Source: Osmia lignaria lignaria
Lineage: Eukaryota; Arthropoda; Insecta; Hymenoptera; Megachilidae
Assembly: GCF_051020975.1 (NCBI RefSeq)
Contig: NW_027478169.1
Location: forward strand, 10,044,001-10,108,000
Direction: 5' to 3'
Length of the DNA stretch: 64,000 nucleotides
The translations under genes and the position numbers were made by a program. Of this stretch, positions 25,273 to 39,111 are shown in pieces. Under the pieces are notes generated by a model. It had not been told where the DNA came from and did not search any database. It was given only the letters and a program-made list of their open reading frames with translations. Position 1 is the stretch's first letter. Each line of letters opens with the position of its first letter.

Positions 25273-28200
25273 TTAGATGCGTAGTTCTCGAGATATATCA
25301 AGATATTTAAAAGTTCCGAAGCCGCACCAACATAATAGAGATACAGAAACACCGTGGCCCCTTTCTTTCAGATAACTATGCACTATTGCGAGCTGCAAAT
25401 GCCACTTCCAGCTTAGCTGTGCAGAAGAACAACAAGAAGAAGAAATATCTCGAAATATGTCCGTCAGGCCCCTTCCCTTGAGATAAATCTGCAAATATCT
25501 CGGAAACGAAGAGAGCTATGGCAAAATGTTAAGAGACCTTTTTTGTAGAGAATTAAGTTTCCTACAATTTATGTTCTATGATATTTTTTGATCAGAAGCG
25601 TAGTTTTCGAGATATATCGAGATATTTAAAAGTTCCGAAGCCGCACCAACATAATAGAGATACAGAAACACCGTGGCCCCTTTCGTTGAGATAACTCTGC
25701 ACTAGTGCGAGCCGCAAATGCCACTTCCAGCTTAGCTGTGCAGAAGAAGAACAACAAGAAGAAGAAATATCTCGAAATATGTCCGTCAGGCCCCTTCCCT
25801 TGAGATAAATCTGCAAATATCTCGGAAACGAAGCGAGCTATGGCAAAATGTTAAGAGACCTTTTTTCTAGAGAATTAAGTTTCCTACTTTTTATGTTCTA
25901 TGATATTTTTTGATTAGATGCGTATTTCTCGAGATATATCAAGATATTTAAAAGTTCCGAAGCCGCACCAACATAATAGAGATACAGAAACACCGTGGCC
26001 CCTTTCTTTCAGATAACTATGCACTATTGCGAGCTGCAAATGCCACTTCCAGCTTAGCTGTGCAGAAGAACAACAAGAAGAAGAAATATCTCGAAATATG
26101 TCCGTCAGGTCCCTTCCCTTGAGATAAATCTGCAAATATCTCGGAAACGAAGAGAGCTATGGCAAAATGTTGAGAGACCTTTTTTGTAGAGAATTAAGTT
26201 TCCTACAATTTATGTTCTATGATATTTTTTGATCAGAAGCGTAGTTTTCGAGATATATCGAGATATTTAAAAGTTCCGAAGCCGCACCAACATAATAGAG
26301 ATACAGAAACACCGTGGCCCCTTTCGTTGAGATAACTCTGCACTAGTGCGAGCCGCAAATGCCACTTCCAGCTTAGCTGTGCAGAAGAAGAACAACAAGA
26401 AGAAGAAATATCTCGAAATATGTCCGTCAGGCCCCTTCCCTTGAGATAAATCTGCAAATATCTCGGAAACGAAGCGAGCTATGGCAAAATGTTAAGAGAC
26501 CTTTTTTCTAGAGAATTAAGTTTCCTACTTTTTATGTTTTATAATATTTTTTCATCAGATGCGTAGTTCTCGAGATATATCAAGATATCTAAAAGTTCCG
26601 AAGCCGCACCAACATAATAGAGATACAGAAACACCGTGGCCCCTTTCTTTGAGATAACTCTGCACTATTGCGAGCTGCAAATGCCACTTCCAGCTTAGCT
26701 GTGCAGAAGAAGAACAACAAGAAGAAGAAATATCTCGAAATATGTCCGTCAGGCCCCTTCCCTTGAGATAAATCTGCAAATATCTCGGAAACGAAGAGAG
26801 CTATGGCAAAATGTTAAGAGACCTTTTTTGTAGAGAATTAAGTTTCCTACTTTTTGTGTTCTATGATATTTTTTGATCTGATGCGTAGTTCTCGAGATAT
26901 ATCAAGATATTTAAAAGTTCCGAAGCCGCACCAACATAATAGAGATACAGAAACACCGTGGCCCCTTTCTTTGAGATAACTCTGCACTATTGCGAGCTGT
27001 AAATGCCACTTCCAGCTTAGCTGTGCAGAAGAAGAACAACAAGAAGAAGAAATATCTCGAAATATGTCCGTCAGGCCCCTTCCCTTGAGATATATCTGCA
27101 AATATCTCGGAAACGAAGCGAGCTATGGCGAAATGTTAAGAGACCTTTTTTGTAGAGAATTATGTTTCCTACAATTTATGTTCTATGATATTTTTTGATC
27201 AGAAGCGTAGTTTTCGAGATATATCGAGATATTTAAAAGTTCCGAAGCCGCACCAACATAATAGAGATACAGAAACACCGTGGCCCCTTTCGTTGAGATA
27301 ACTCTGCACTAGTGCGAGCCGCAAATGCCACTTCCAGCTTAGCTGTGCAGAAGAAGAACAACAAGAAGAAGAAATATCTCGAAATATGTCCGTCAGGCCC
27401 CTTCCCTTGAGATAAATCTGCAAATATCTCGGAAACGAAGCAAGCTATGGCAAAATGTTAAGAGACCTTTTTTGTAGAGAATTAAGTTTCCTACTTTTTA
27501 TGTTCTATGATATTTTTTGATCAGATGCGTAGTTCTAGAGATATATCAAGATATTTAAAAGTTCCGAAGCCGCACCAACATAATAGAGATACAGAAACAC
27601 CGTGGCCCCTTTCTTTGAGATAACTCTGCACTATTGCGAGCTGCAAATGCCACTTCCAGCTTAGCTGTGCAGAAGAAGAACAACAAGAAGAAGAAATATC
27701 TCGAAATATGTCCGTCAGGCCAGTTCCTTTGAGCTGAATCTGCAAATATCTCGGAAACGAAGCGAGCTATGGCAAAATGTTAAGAGACGTTTTTTGTAGA
27801 GAATTATGTTTCCTACAATTCATGTTCTATGATATTTTTTGATCAGAAGCGTAGTTTTCGAGATATATCGAGATATTTAAAAGTTCCGAAGCCGCACCAA
27901 CATAATAGGGATACAGAAACACCGTGGCCCCTTTCTTTGAGATAACTCTGCACTAGTGCGAGCCGCAAATGCCACTTCCAGCTTAGCTGTGCAGAAGAAG
28001 AACAACAAGAAGAAGAAATATCTCGAAATATGTCCGTCAGGCCCCTTCCCTTGAGATAAATCTGCAAATATCTCGGAAACGAAGCGAGCTATGGCAAAAT
28101 GTTAAGAGACCTTTTTTGTAGAGAATTAAGTTTCCTACTTTCTATGTTGTATGATATTTTTTGATCAGATGCGTAGTTCTCGAGATATATCAAGATATTT

Positions 28201-31062
28201 AAAAGTTCCGAAGCCGCACCAACATAATAGAGATACAGAAACACCGTGGCCCCTTTCTTTGAGATAACTCTGCACTATTGCGAGCTGCAAATGCCACTTC
28301 CAGCTTAGCTGTGCAGAGGAAGAACAACAAGAAGAAGAAATATCTCGAAATATGTCCGTCAGGCCAGTTCCTTTGAGCTGAATCTGCAAATATCTCGGAA
28401 ACGAAGCGAGCTATGGCAAAATGTTAAGAGACGTTTTTTATAGAGAATTATGTTTCCTACAATTTATGTTCTATGATATTTTTTGATCAGAAGCGTAGTT
28501 TTCGAGATATATCGAGATATTTAAAAGTTCCGAAGCCGCACCAACATAATAGGGATACAGAAACACCGTGGCCCCTTTCTTTGAGATAACTCTGCACTAG
28601 TGCGAGCCGCAAATGTCACTTCCAGCTTAGCTGTGCAGAAGAAGAACAACAAGAAGAAGAAATATCTCGAAATATGTCCGTCAGGCCCCTTTCCTTGAGA
28701 TAAATCTGCAAATATCTCGGAAACGAAGCGAGCTATGGCAAAATGTTAAGAGACCTTTTTTGTAGAGAATTAAGTTTCCTACTTTTTATGTTCCATGATA
28801 TTTTTTGATCAGATGCGTAGTTCTCGAGATATATCAAGATATTTAAAAGTTCCGAAGCCGCACCAACATAATAGAGATACAGAAACACCGTGGCCCCTTT
28901 CTTTGAGATAACTCTGCACTATTGCGAGCTGTAAATGCCACTTCCAGCTTAGCTGTGCAGAGGAAGAACAACAAGAAGAAGAAATATCTCGAAATATGTC
29001 CGTCAGGCCAGTTCCTTTGAGCTGAATCTGCAAATATCTCGGATACGAAGCGAGCTATGGCAAAATGTTAAGAGACGTTTTTTGTAGAGAATTATGTTTC
29101 CTACAATTCATGTTCTATGATATTTTTTGATCAGAAGCGTAGTTTTCGAGATATATCGAGATATTTAAAAGTTCCGAAGCCGCACCAACATAATAGGGAT
29201 ACAGAAACACCGTGGCCCCTTTCTTTGAGATAACTCTGCACTAGTGCGAGCCGCAAATGCCACTTCCAGCTTTGCTGTGCAGAAGAAGAACAACAAGAAG
29301 AAGAAATATCTCGAAATATGTCCGTCAGGCCCCTTCCCTTGAGATAAATCTGCAAATATCTCGGAAACGAAGCGAGCTACGGCAAAATGTTAAGAGACCT
29401 TTTTTGTAGAAAATTAGGTTTCCTACTTTTTATGTTCTAGGATATTTTTTGATCAGATGCGTAGTTCTCGAGATATATCAAGATATTTAAAAGTTCCGAA
29501 GCCGCACCAACATAATAGAGATAAAGAAACACCGTGGCCCCTTTCTTTCAGATAGCTATGCACTATTGCGAGCTGCAAATGCCACTTCCAGCTTAGCTGT
29601 GCAGAAGAAGAACAACAAGAAGAAGAAATATCTCGAAATATGTCCGTCAGGCCCCTTACCTTGAGATAAATCTGCAAATATCTCGGAAACGAAGCGAGCT
29701 ATGGCAAAATGTTAAGAGACCTTTTTTGTAGAGAATTAAGTTTCCTACTTTTTATCTTCTATGATATTTTCTGATCAGATGCGTAGTTCTCGAGATATAT
29801 CAAGATATTTAAAAGTTCCGAAGCCGCACCAACATAATAGAGATACAGAAACACCGTGGCCCCTCTCTTTGAGATAACTCTGCACTATTGCGAGCTTGAA
29901 ATGCCACTTCCAATTTAGCTGTGCAGAGGAAGAACAACAAGAAGAAGAAATATCTCGAAATATGTCCATCAGGACCCTTCCCTTGAGATAAATCTGCAAA
30001 TATCTCGGAAACGAAGCGAGCTATGGCAAAATGTTAAGAGACCTTTTTTGTAGAGAATTAAGTTTCCTACTTTTTATCTTCTATGATATTTTCTGATCAG
30101 ATGCGTAGTTCTCGAGATATATCAAGATATTTAAAAGTTCCGAAGCCGCACCAACATAATAGAGATACAGAAACACCGTGGCCCCTCTCTTTGAGATAAC
30201 TCTGCACTATTGCGAGCTGGAAATGCCACTTCCAGTTTAGCTGTGCAGAAGAAGAACAACAAGAAGAAGAAATATCTCGAAATATGTCCATCAGGACCCT
30301 TCCCTTGAGATAAATCTGCAAATATCTCGGAAACGAAGCGAGCTATGGCAAAATGTTAAGAGACCTTTTTTGTAGAGAATTATGTTTCCTACAATTTATG
30401 TTCTATGATATTTTTTGATCAGAAGCGTAGTTTTCGAGATATATCGAGATGTTTAAAAGTTCCGAAGCCGCACCAACATAATAGAGATACAGAAACACTG
30501 TGGCCCCTTTCTTTCAGATAACTATGCACTATTGCGAGCTGTAAATGCCACTTCCAGCTTAGCTGTGCAGAAGAAGAACAACAAGAAGAAGAAATATCTC
30601 GAAATATGTCCGTCAGGCCCCTTCCCTTGAGATATATCTGCAAATATCTCGGAAACGAAGCGAGCTATGGCAAACTGTTAAGAGACCTTTTTTGTAGAGA
30701 ATTATGTTTCCTACAATTTATGTTCTATGATATTTTTTGATCAGAAGCGTAGTTTTCGAGATATATCGAGATATTTAAAAGTTCCGAAGCCGCACCAACA
30801 TAATAGAGATACAGAAACACCGTGGCCCCTTTCTTTGGGATAACTCTGCACTATTGCGAGCTGGAAATGCCACTTCCAGTTTAGCTGTGCAGAAGAAGAA
30901 CAACAAGAAGAAGAAATATCTCGAAATATGTCCGTCAGGACCCTTCCCTTGAGATAAATCTGCAAATATCTCGGAAACAAAGCGAGCTATTGCAAAACGT
31001 TAAGAGACCTTTTTTGTAGAGAATTAAGTTTCCTACTTTTTATGTTCTATGATATTTTTTGA
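25273..31062. repeat. 18-monomer segment, copy B of the 5.5-kb tandem duplication
   Basis: This segment has the same ordered variant series as 19805-25272, plus one additional monomer (5790 bp against 5468 bp, a difference of exactly 322). The extra unit lies at about 26877-27198. Copy B carries its own private changes, such as GAGCTTGAAATG near 29895. The two copies diverge in the last unit: A ends with the CAGTTCCTTTGAGCTG block (about 25150), whereas B ends with GGACCCTTCCCTTGAG (about 30940). This places the duplication boundary inside that monomer. Confidence 0.9.
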
Positions 31063-32994
31063 TCAGATGCGTAGTTCTCGAGATATATCAAGATATTTAA
31101 AAGTTCCGAAGCTGCACCAACATAATAGAGGTGCAGAAACACCGTGGCCTCTTTCTTTGAGATAACTCTGCACTATTGCGAGCTGCAAATGCCACTTCCA
31201 GCTTAGCTGTGCAGAAGAGGAACAACAAGAAGAAGAAATATCTCGGAATATGTCCGTCAGGCCCCTTCCCTTGAGATATATCTGCAAATATCTCGGAAAC
31301 GATGCCAGCTATGGGAAAATGTTAAGAGACCTTTTTTGTAGAGAATTAAGTTTCCTACTTTTTATCTTCTATGATATTTTTTGATCAGATGCGTAGTTCT
31401 CGAGATATATCAAGATATTTAAAAGTTCCGAAGCCGCACCAACATAATAGAGATACAGAAACACCGTGGCCCCTTTCTTTGAGATAACTCTGCACTATTG
31501 CGAGCTGTAAATGCCACTTCCAGCTTAGCTGTGCAGAAGAAGAACAACAAGAAGAAGAAATATCTCGAAATATGTCCGTCAGGCCCCTTCCCTTGAGATA
31601 TATCTGCAAATATCTCGGAAACGAAGCGAGCTATGGCAAAATGTTAAGAGACCTTTTTTGTAGAGAATTATGTTTTCTACAATTTATGTTCTATGATATT
31701 TTTTGATCAGAAGCGTAGTTTTCGAGATATATCGAGACATTTAAAAGTTCCGAAGCCGCACCAACATAATAGAGATACAGAAACACCGTGGCCCCTTTCT
31801 TTGAGATAACTCTGCACTATTGCGAGCTGCAAATGCCACTTCCAGCTTAGCTGTGCAGAAGAAGAACAACAAGAAGAAGAAATATCACGAAATATGTCAG
31901 TTAGGCCCCTTCCCTTGAGATAAATCTGCAAATATCTCGGAAACGAAGCGAGCTATGGCAAAATGTTAAGAGACCTTTTTTGTAGCGAATTAAGTTTCCT
32001 ACTTTTTATGTTCTATGATATTTTTTGATCAGATGCGTAGTTCTCGAGATATATCAAGATATTTAAAAGTTCCGAAGCTGCACCAACATAATAGAGGTGC
32101 AGAAACACCGTGGCCTCTTTCTTTGAGATAACTCTGCACTATTGCGAGCTGCAAATGCCACTTCCAGCTTAGCTGTGCAGAAGAGGAACAACAAGAAGAA
32201 GAAATATCTCGGAATATGTCCGTCAGGCCCCTTCCCTTGAGATATATCTGCAAATATCTCGGAAACGATGCCAGCTATGGGAAAATGTTAAGAGACCTTT
32301 TTTGTAGAAAATTAAGTTTCCTACTTTTTATCTTCTATGATATTTTTTGATCAGATGCGTAGTTCTCGAGATATATCAAGATATTTAAAAGTTCCGAAGC
32401 CGCACCAACATAATAGAGATACAGAAACACCGTGGCCCCTTTCTTTGAGATAACTCTGCACTATTGCGAGCTGTAAATGCCACTTCCAGCTTAGCTGTGC
32501 AGAAGAAGAACAACAAGATGAAGAAATATCTCGAAATATGTCCGTCAGGCCCCTTCCCTTGAGATATATCTGCAAATATCTCGGAAACGAAGCGAGCTAT
32601 GGCAAAATGTTAAGAGACCTTTTTTGTAGAGAATTATGTTTTCTACAATTTATGTTCTATGATATTTTTTGATCAGAAGCGTAGTTTTCGAGATATATCG
32701 AGATATTTAAAAGTTCCGAAGCCGCACCAACATAATAGAGATACAGAAACACCGTGGCCCCTTTCTTTGAGATAACTCTGCACTATTGCGAGCTGCAAAT
32801 GCCACTTCCAGCTTAGCTGTGCAGAAGAAGAACAACAAGAAGAAGAAATATCACGAAATATGTCCGTTAGGCCCCTTCCCTTGAGATAAATCTGCAAATA
32901 TCTCGGAAACGAAGCGAGTTATGGCAAAATGTTAAGAGACCTTTTTTGTAGCGAATTAAGTTTCCTACTTTTCATGTTCTATGATATTTTTTGA
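31063..32994. repeat. Tandem pair of a 3-monomer block (31063-32028 and 32029-32994)
   Basis: The offset is 966 bp. Both copies share GAAGCTGCACCAAC with TAGAGGTGCAG, CGGAATATGTCC, ACGATGCCAGCTATGGG, TTATGTTTTCTAC, ATATCACGAAATATG and TGTAGCGAATTAAG. Private differences are single bases, for example GAGACATTT at 31735 against GAGATATTT at 32701. Confidence 0.9.
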
Positions 32995-33638
32995 TCAGAT
33001 GCGTAGTTCTCGAGATATATCAAGATACTTAAAAGTTCCGAAGCCGCACCAACATAATAGAGATACAGAAACACCGTGGCCCCTTTCTTTCAGATAGCTA
33101 TGCACTATTACGAGCTGCAAATGCCACTTCCAGCTTAGCTGTGCAGAAGAAGAACAACAAGAAGAAGAAATATCTCGAAATATGTCCGTCAGGCCCCTTA
33201 CCTTGAGATAAATCTGCAAATATCTCGGAAACGAAGCGAGCTATGGCAAAATGTTAAGAGACCTTTTTTGTAGAGAATTAAGTTTCCTACTTTTTATCTT
33301 CTATGATATTTTCTGATCAGATGCGTAGTTCTCGAGATATATCAAGATATTTAAAAGTTCCGAAGCCGCACCAACATAATAGAGATACAGAAACACCGTG
33401 GCCCCTCTCTTTGAGATAACTCTGCACAATTGCGAGCTGCAAATGCCACTTCCAGCTTAGCTGTGCAGAAGAGGAACAACAAGAAGAAGAAATATCTCGA
33501 AATATGTCCGTCAGGCCCCTTCCCTTGAGATAAATCTGCAAATATCTCGGAAACGAAGCGAGCTATGGCAAAATGTTAAGAGACCTTTTTTGTAGAGAAT
33601 TATGTTTCCTACTTTTTATGTTCTATGATATTTTTTGA

Positions 33639-33959
33639 TCAGACGCGTAGTTCTCGAGATATATCAAGATATTTAAAAGTTCCGAAGCCGCACCAACATA
33701 ATAGAGATACAGAAACACCGTGGCCCCTCTCTTTGAGATAACTCTGCACTATTGCGAGCTGGAAATGCCACTTCCAGTTTAGCTGTGCAGAAGAAGAACA
33801 ACAAGAAGAAGAAATATCTCTAAATATGTCCGTTAGGCCCCTTCCCTTGAGATAAATCTGCAAATATCTCGGAAACGAAGCGAGCTATGGCAAAATGTTA
33901 ACAGCCTTTTTTGTAGAGAATTAAGTTTCCTACTTTTTATGTTCTATGATATTTTTTGA
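33639..33959. repeat. 321-bp monomer variant with a 1-bp deletion (one of seven)
   Basis: The usual TTAAGAGACCTTTTTTG is shortened by one base to a TTAACAG...TTTTTTG form. The same length class occurs at 39112-39432, 42653-42973, 46838-47158, 48447-48767, 49734-50054 and 50699-51019. All seven lie between 33.6 and 51.1 kb, so this variant was amplified only in the right half of the array. Confidence 0.85.
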
Positions 33960-34925
33960 TCAGACGCGTAGTTCTCGAGATATATCAAGATATTTAAAAG
34001 TTCCGAAGCCGCACCAACATAATAGAGATACAGAAACACCGTGGCTCCTTTCTTTGAGATAACTCTGCACTATTGCGAGCTGCAAATGCCACTTCCAGCT
34101 TAGCTGTGCAGAAGAGGAACAACAAGAAGAAGAAATATCTCGGAATATGTCCGTCAGGCCCCTTCCCTTGAGATAAATCTGCAAATATCTCGGAAACGAT
34201 GCCAGCTATGGGAAAATGTTAAGAGACCTTTTTTGTAGAGAATTAAGTTCCCTACTTTTTATCTTCTATGATATTTTTTGATCAGATGCGTAGTTCTCGA
34301 GATATATCAAGATATTTAAAAGTTCCGAAGCCGCAGCAACATAATAGACATTCAGAAACACCGTGGCCCCTTTCTTTGAGATAACTCTGCACTATTGCGA
34401 GCTGAAAATGCCACTTCCAGCTTAGCTGTGCAGAAGAAGAACAACAAGAAGAAGAAATATCTCGAAATATGTCCGTCAGGCCCCTTCCCTTGAGATATAT
34501 CTGCAAATATCTCGGAAACGAAGCGAGCTATGGCAAAATGTGAAGAGACCTTTTTTGTAGACAATTATGTTTCCTACAATTTATGTTCTATGATATTTTT
34601 TGATCAGATGCGTAGTTCTCGAGATATATCAAGATATTTAAAAGTTCCGAAGCCGCACCAACATAATAGAGATACAGAAACACCGTGGCCCCTCTCTTTG
34701 AGATAACTCTGCACTATTGCGAGCTGGAAATGCCACGTCCAGTTTAGCTGTGCAGAAGAAGAACAACAAGAAGAAGAAATATCTCGAAATATGTCCGTCA
34801 GGCCCCTTCCCTTGAGATAAATCTGCAAATATCTCGGAAACGAAGCGAGCTATGGCAAAATGTGAAGAGACCTTTTTTGTAGACAATTATGTTTCCTACA
34901 ATTTATGTTCTATGATATTTTTTGA

Positions 34926-36213
34926 TCAGATGCGTAGTTCTCGAGATATATCAAGATATTTAAAAGTTCCGAAGCCGCAGCAACATAATAGAGATACAGA
35001 AACACCGTGGCCCCTTTCTTTGAGATAAGTCTGCACTAGTGCGAGCCGCAAATGCCACTTCCAGCTTAGCTGTGCAGAAGAAGAACAACAAGAAGAAGAA
35101 ATATCTCGAAATATGTCCGTCAGGCCCCTTCCCTTGAGATAAATCTGCAAATATCTCGGAAACGAAGCGAGCTATGGCAAAATGTTGAGAGACCTTTTTT
35201 GTACAGAATTAAGTTTCCTACTATTTATGTTCTATGATATTTTTGGATCAGATGCGTAGTTCTCGAGATATATCAAGATCTTTAAAAGTTCCGAAGCCGC
35301 ACCAACATAATAGAGATACAGAAACACCGTGGCCCCTCTCTTTGAGATAACTCTGCACTATTGCGAGCTGGAAATGCCACGTCCAGTTTAGCTGTGCAGA
35401 AGAAGAACAACAAGAAGAAGAAATATCTCGAAATATGTCCGTCAGGCCCCTTCCCTTGAGATAAATCTGCAAATATCTCGGAAACGAAGCGAGCTATGGC
35501 AAAATGTGAAGAGACCTTTTTTGTAGACAATTATGTTTCCTACAATTTATGTTCTATGATATTTTTTGATCAGATGCGTAGTTCTCGAGATATATCAAGA
35601 TATTTAAAAGTTCCGAAGCCGCAGCAACATAATAGAGATACAGAAACACCGTGGTCCCTTTCTTTGAGATAAGTCTGCACTAGTGCGAGCCGCAAATGCC
35701 ACTTCCAGCTTAGCTGTGCAGAAGAAGAACAACAAGAAGAAGAAATATCTCGAAATATGTCCGTCAGGCCCCTTCCCTTGAGATAAATCTGCAAATATCT
35801 CGGAAACGAAGCGAGCTATGGCAAAATGTTGAGAGACCTTTTTTGTACAGAATTAAGTTTCCTACTATTTATGTTCTATGATATTTTTGGATCAGATGCG
35901 TAGTTCTCGAGATATATCAAGATCTTTAAAAGTTCCGAAGCCGCACCAACATAATAGAGATACAGAAACACCGTGGCCCCTCTCTTTGAGATAACTCTGC
36001 ACTATTGCGAGCTGGAAATGCCACGTCCAGTTTAGCTGTGCAGAAGAAGAACAACAAGAAGAAGAAATATCTCGAAATATGTCCGTCAGGCCCCTTCCCT
36101 TGAGATAAATCTGCAAATATCTCGGAAACGAAGCGAGCTATGGCAAAATGTTAAGAGACCTTATGTCTAGAGAATTAAGTTTCCTACTTTTTATGTTCTA
36201 TGGTATTTTTTGA
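34926..36213. repeat. Tandem pair of a 2-monomer block (34926-35569 and 35570-36213)
   Basis: The offset is 644 bp. Both copies share GCCGCAGCAACATAAT, GATAAGTCTGCACTAG, TTGTACAGAATTAAG, TTTTTGGATCAG and AAGATCTTTAAAAG, the last giving a BglII-type AGATCT. A related pair spaced 2576 bp apart (33960-34600 and 36536-37176, both with ACGATGCCAGC and AAGTTCCCTAC) flanks this block. Confidence 0.85.
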
Positions 36214-39111
36214 TCAGATGCGTAGTTCTCGAGATATATCAAGATATTTAAAAGTTCCGAAGCCGCACCAACATAATAGAGATACAGAAACACCGTGGCC
36301 CCTCTCTTTGAGATAACTCTGCACTATTGCGAGCTGGAAATGCCACGTCCAGTTTAGCTGTGCAGAAGAAGAACAACAAGAAGAAGAAATATCTCGAAAT
36401 ATGTCCGTCAGGCCCCTTCCCTTGAGATAAATCTGCAAATATCTCGGAAACGAAGCGAGCTATGGCAAAATGTTAAGAGACCTTTTTTGTAGAGAATTAT
36501 GTTTCCTACTTTTTATGTTCTATGATATTTTTTGATCAGACGCGTAGTTCTCGAGATATATCAAGATATTTAAAAGTTCCGAAGCCGCACCAACATAATA
36601 GAGATACAGAAACACCGTGGCTCCTTTCTTTGAGATAACTCTGCACTATTGCGAGCTGCAAATGCCACTTCCAGCTTAGCTGTGCAGAAGAGGAACAACA
36701 AGAAGAAGAAATATCTCGGAATATGTCCGTCAGGCCCCTTCCCTTGAGATAAATCTGCAAATATCTCGGAAACGATGCCAGCTATGGGAAAATGTTAAGA
36801 GACCTTTTTTGTAGAGAATTAAGTTCCCTACTTTTTATCTTCTATGATATTTTTTGATCAGATGCGTAGTTCTCGAGATATATCAAGATATTTAAAAGTT
36901 CCGAAGCCGCACCAACATAATAGAGATACAGAAACACCGTGGCCCCTTTCTTTGAGATAACTCTGCACTATTGCGAGCTGTAAATGCCACTTCCAGCTTA
37001 GCTGTGCAGAAGAAGAACAACAAGAAGAAGAAATATCTCGAAATATGTCCGTCAGGCCCCTTCCCTTGAGATATATCTGCAAATATCTCGGAAACGAAGC
37101 GAGCTATGGCAAAATGTGAAGAGACCTTTTTTGTAGACAATTATGTTTCCTACAATTTATGTTCTATAATATTTTTTGATCAGATGCGTAGTTCTCGAGA
37201 TATATCAAGATATTTAAAAGTTCCGAAGCCGCACCAACATAATAGAGATACAGAAACGCCGTGGCCCCACTCTTGGAGATAACTCTGCACTATTGCGAGC
37301 TGGAAATGCCACGTCCAGTTTAGCTGTGCAGAAGAAGAACAACAAGAAGAAGAAATATCTCGAAATATGTCCGTCAGGCCCCTTCCCTTGAGATAAATCT
37401 GCAAATATCTCGGAAACGAAGCGAGCTATGGCAAAATGTTAAGAGACCTTTTCTGTAGAGAATTAAGTTTTCTACTTTTTATGTTCCATGATATTTTTTG
37501 ATCAGATGCGTAGTTCTCGAGATACATCAAGATATTTAAAAGTTCTGAAGCTGCACCAACATAATAGAGATACAGAAACACCGTGGCCCCTTTCTTTGAC
37601 ATAACTCTGCACTAGTGCGAGCCGCAAATGCCACTTCCAGCTTAGCTGTGCAGAAGAAGAACAACAAGAAGAAGAAATATCTGGAAATATGTCCGTTAGG
37701 CCCCTTCCCTTGAGATAAATCTGCAAATATCTCGGAAACGAAGCGAGCTATGGCAAAATGTTGAGAGACCTTTTTTGTAGAGAATTAAGTTTCCTACTAT
37801 TTATGTTCTATGATATTTTTGGATCAGATGCGTAGTTCTCGAGATATATCAAGATCTTTAAAAGTTCCGAAGCCGCACCAACATAATAGAGATACAGAAA
37901 CACCGTGGCCCCTCTCTTTGAGATAACTCTGCACTATTGCGAGCTGGAAATGCCACGTCCAGTTTAGCTGTGCAGAAGAAGAACAACAAGAAGAAGAAAT
38001 ATCTCGAAATATGTCCGTCAGGCCCCTTCCCTTGAGATAAATCTGCAAATATCTCGGAAACGAAGCGAGCTATGGCAAAATGTTAAGAGACCTTTTTTGT
38101 AGAGAATTATGTTTCCTACTTTTTATGTTCTATGATATTTTTTGATCAGACGCGTAGTTCTCGAGATATATCAAGATATTTAAAAGTTCCGAAGCCGCAC
38201 CAACATAATAGAGATACAGAAACACCGTGGCCCCTTTCTCTGAGATAACTCTGCACTATTGCGAGCTGCAAATGCCACTTCCAGCTTAGCTGTGCAGAAG
38301 AAGAACAACAAGAAGAAGAAATATCACGAAATATGTCCGTTAGGCACCTTCCCTTGAGATAAATCTGCAAATATCTCGGAAACGAAGCGAGCTATTGCAA
38401 AATGTTAAGAGACCTTTTTTGTAGAGAATTGAGTTTCCTACTTTTTATGTTCTATGAAATTTTTTGATCAGATGCGTAGTTCTCGAGATATATCAAGATA
38501 TTTAAAAGTTAAGAAGCCGCACCAACATAATAGAGATACAGAAACACCGTGGCCCCTTTCTTTGAGATAACTCTGCACTATTGCGAGCTGCAAATGCCAC
38601 TTCCAGCTTAGCTGTGCAGAAGAAGAACAACAAGAAGAAGAAATATCACGAAATATGTCCGTTAGGCCCCTTCCCTTGAGATAAATCTGCAAATATCTCG
38701 GAAACGAAGCGAGCTATGGCAAAATGTTAAGAGACCTTTTTTGTAGCGAATTAAGTTTCCTACTTTTTATGTTCTATGATATTTTTTGATCAGATGCGTA
38801 GTTCTCGAGATATATCAAGATATTTAAAAGTTCCGAAGCCGCACCAACATAATAGAGATACAGAAACACCGTGGCCCCCTTCTTTCAGATAGCTATGCAC
38901 TATTGCGAGCTGCAAATGCCACTTCCAGCTTAGCTGTGCAGAAGAAGAACAACAAGAAGAAGAAATATCTCGAAATATGTCCGTCAGGCCCCTTACCTTG
39001 ACATAAATCTGCAAATATCTCGGAAACGAAGCGAGCTATGGCAAAATGTTACGAGACCTTTTTTGTAGAGAATTAAGTTTCCTACTTTTTATCTTCTATG
39101 ATATTTTCTGA

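Noticed and set aside
34352..37140. Additional 70-82 residue minus-strand frames in a second reading frame
   Set aside because: They appear only in units with local private changes such as AATGTGAAGAG and are chance openings of the repeat, without conservation across the array.
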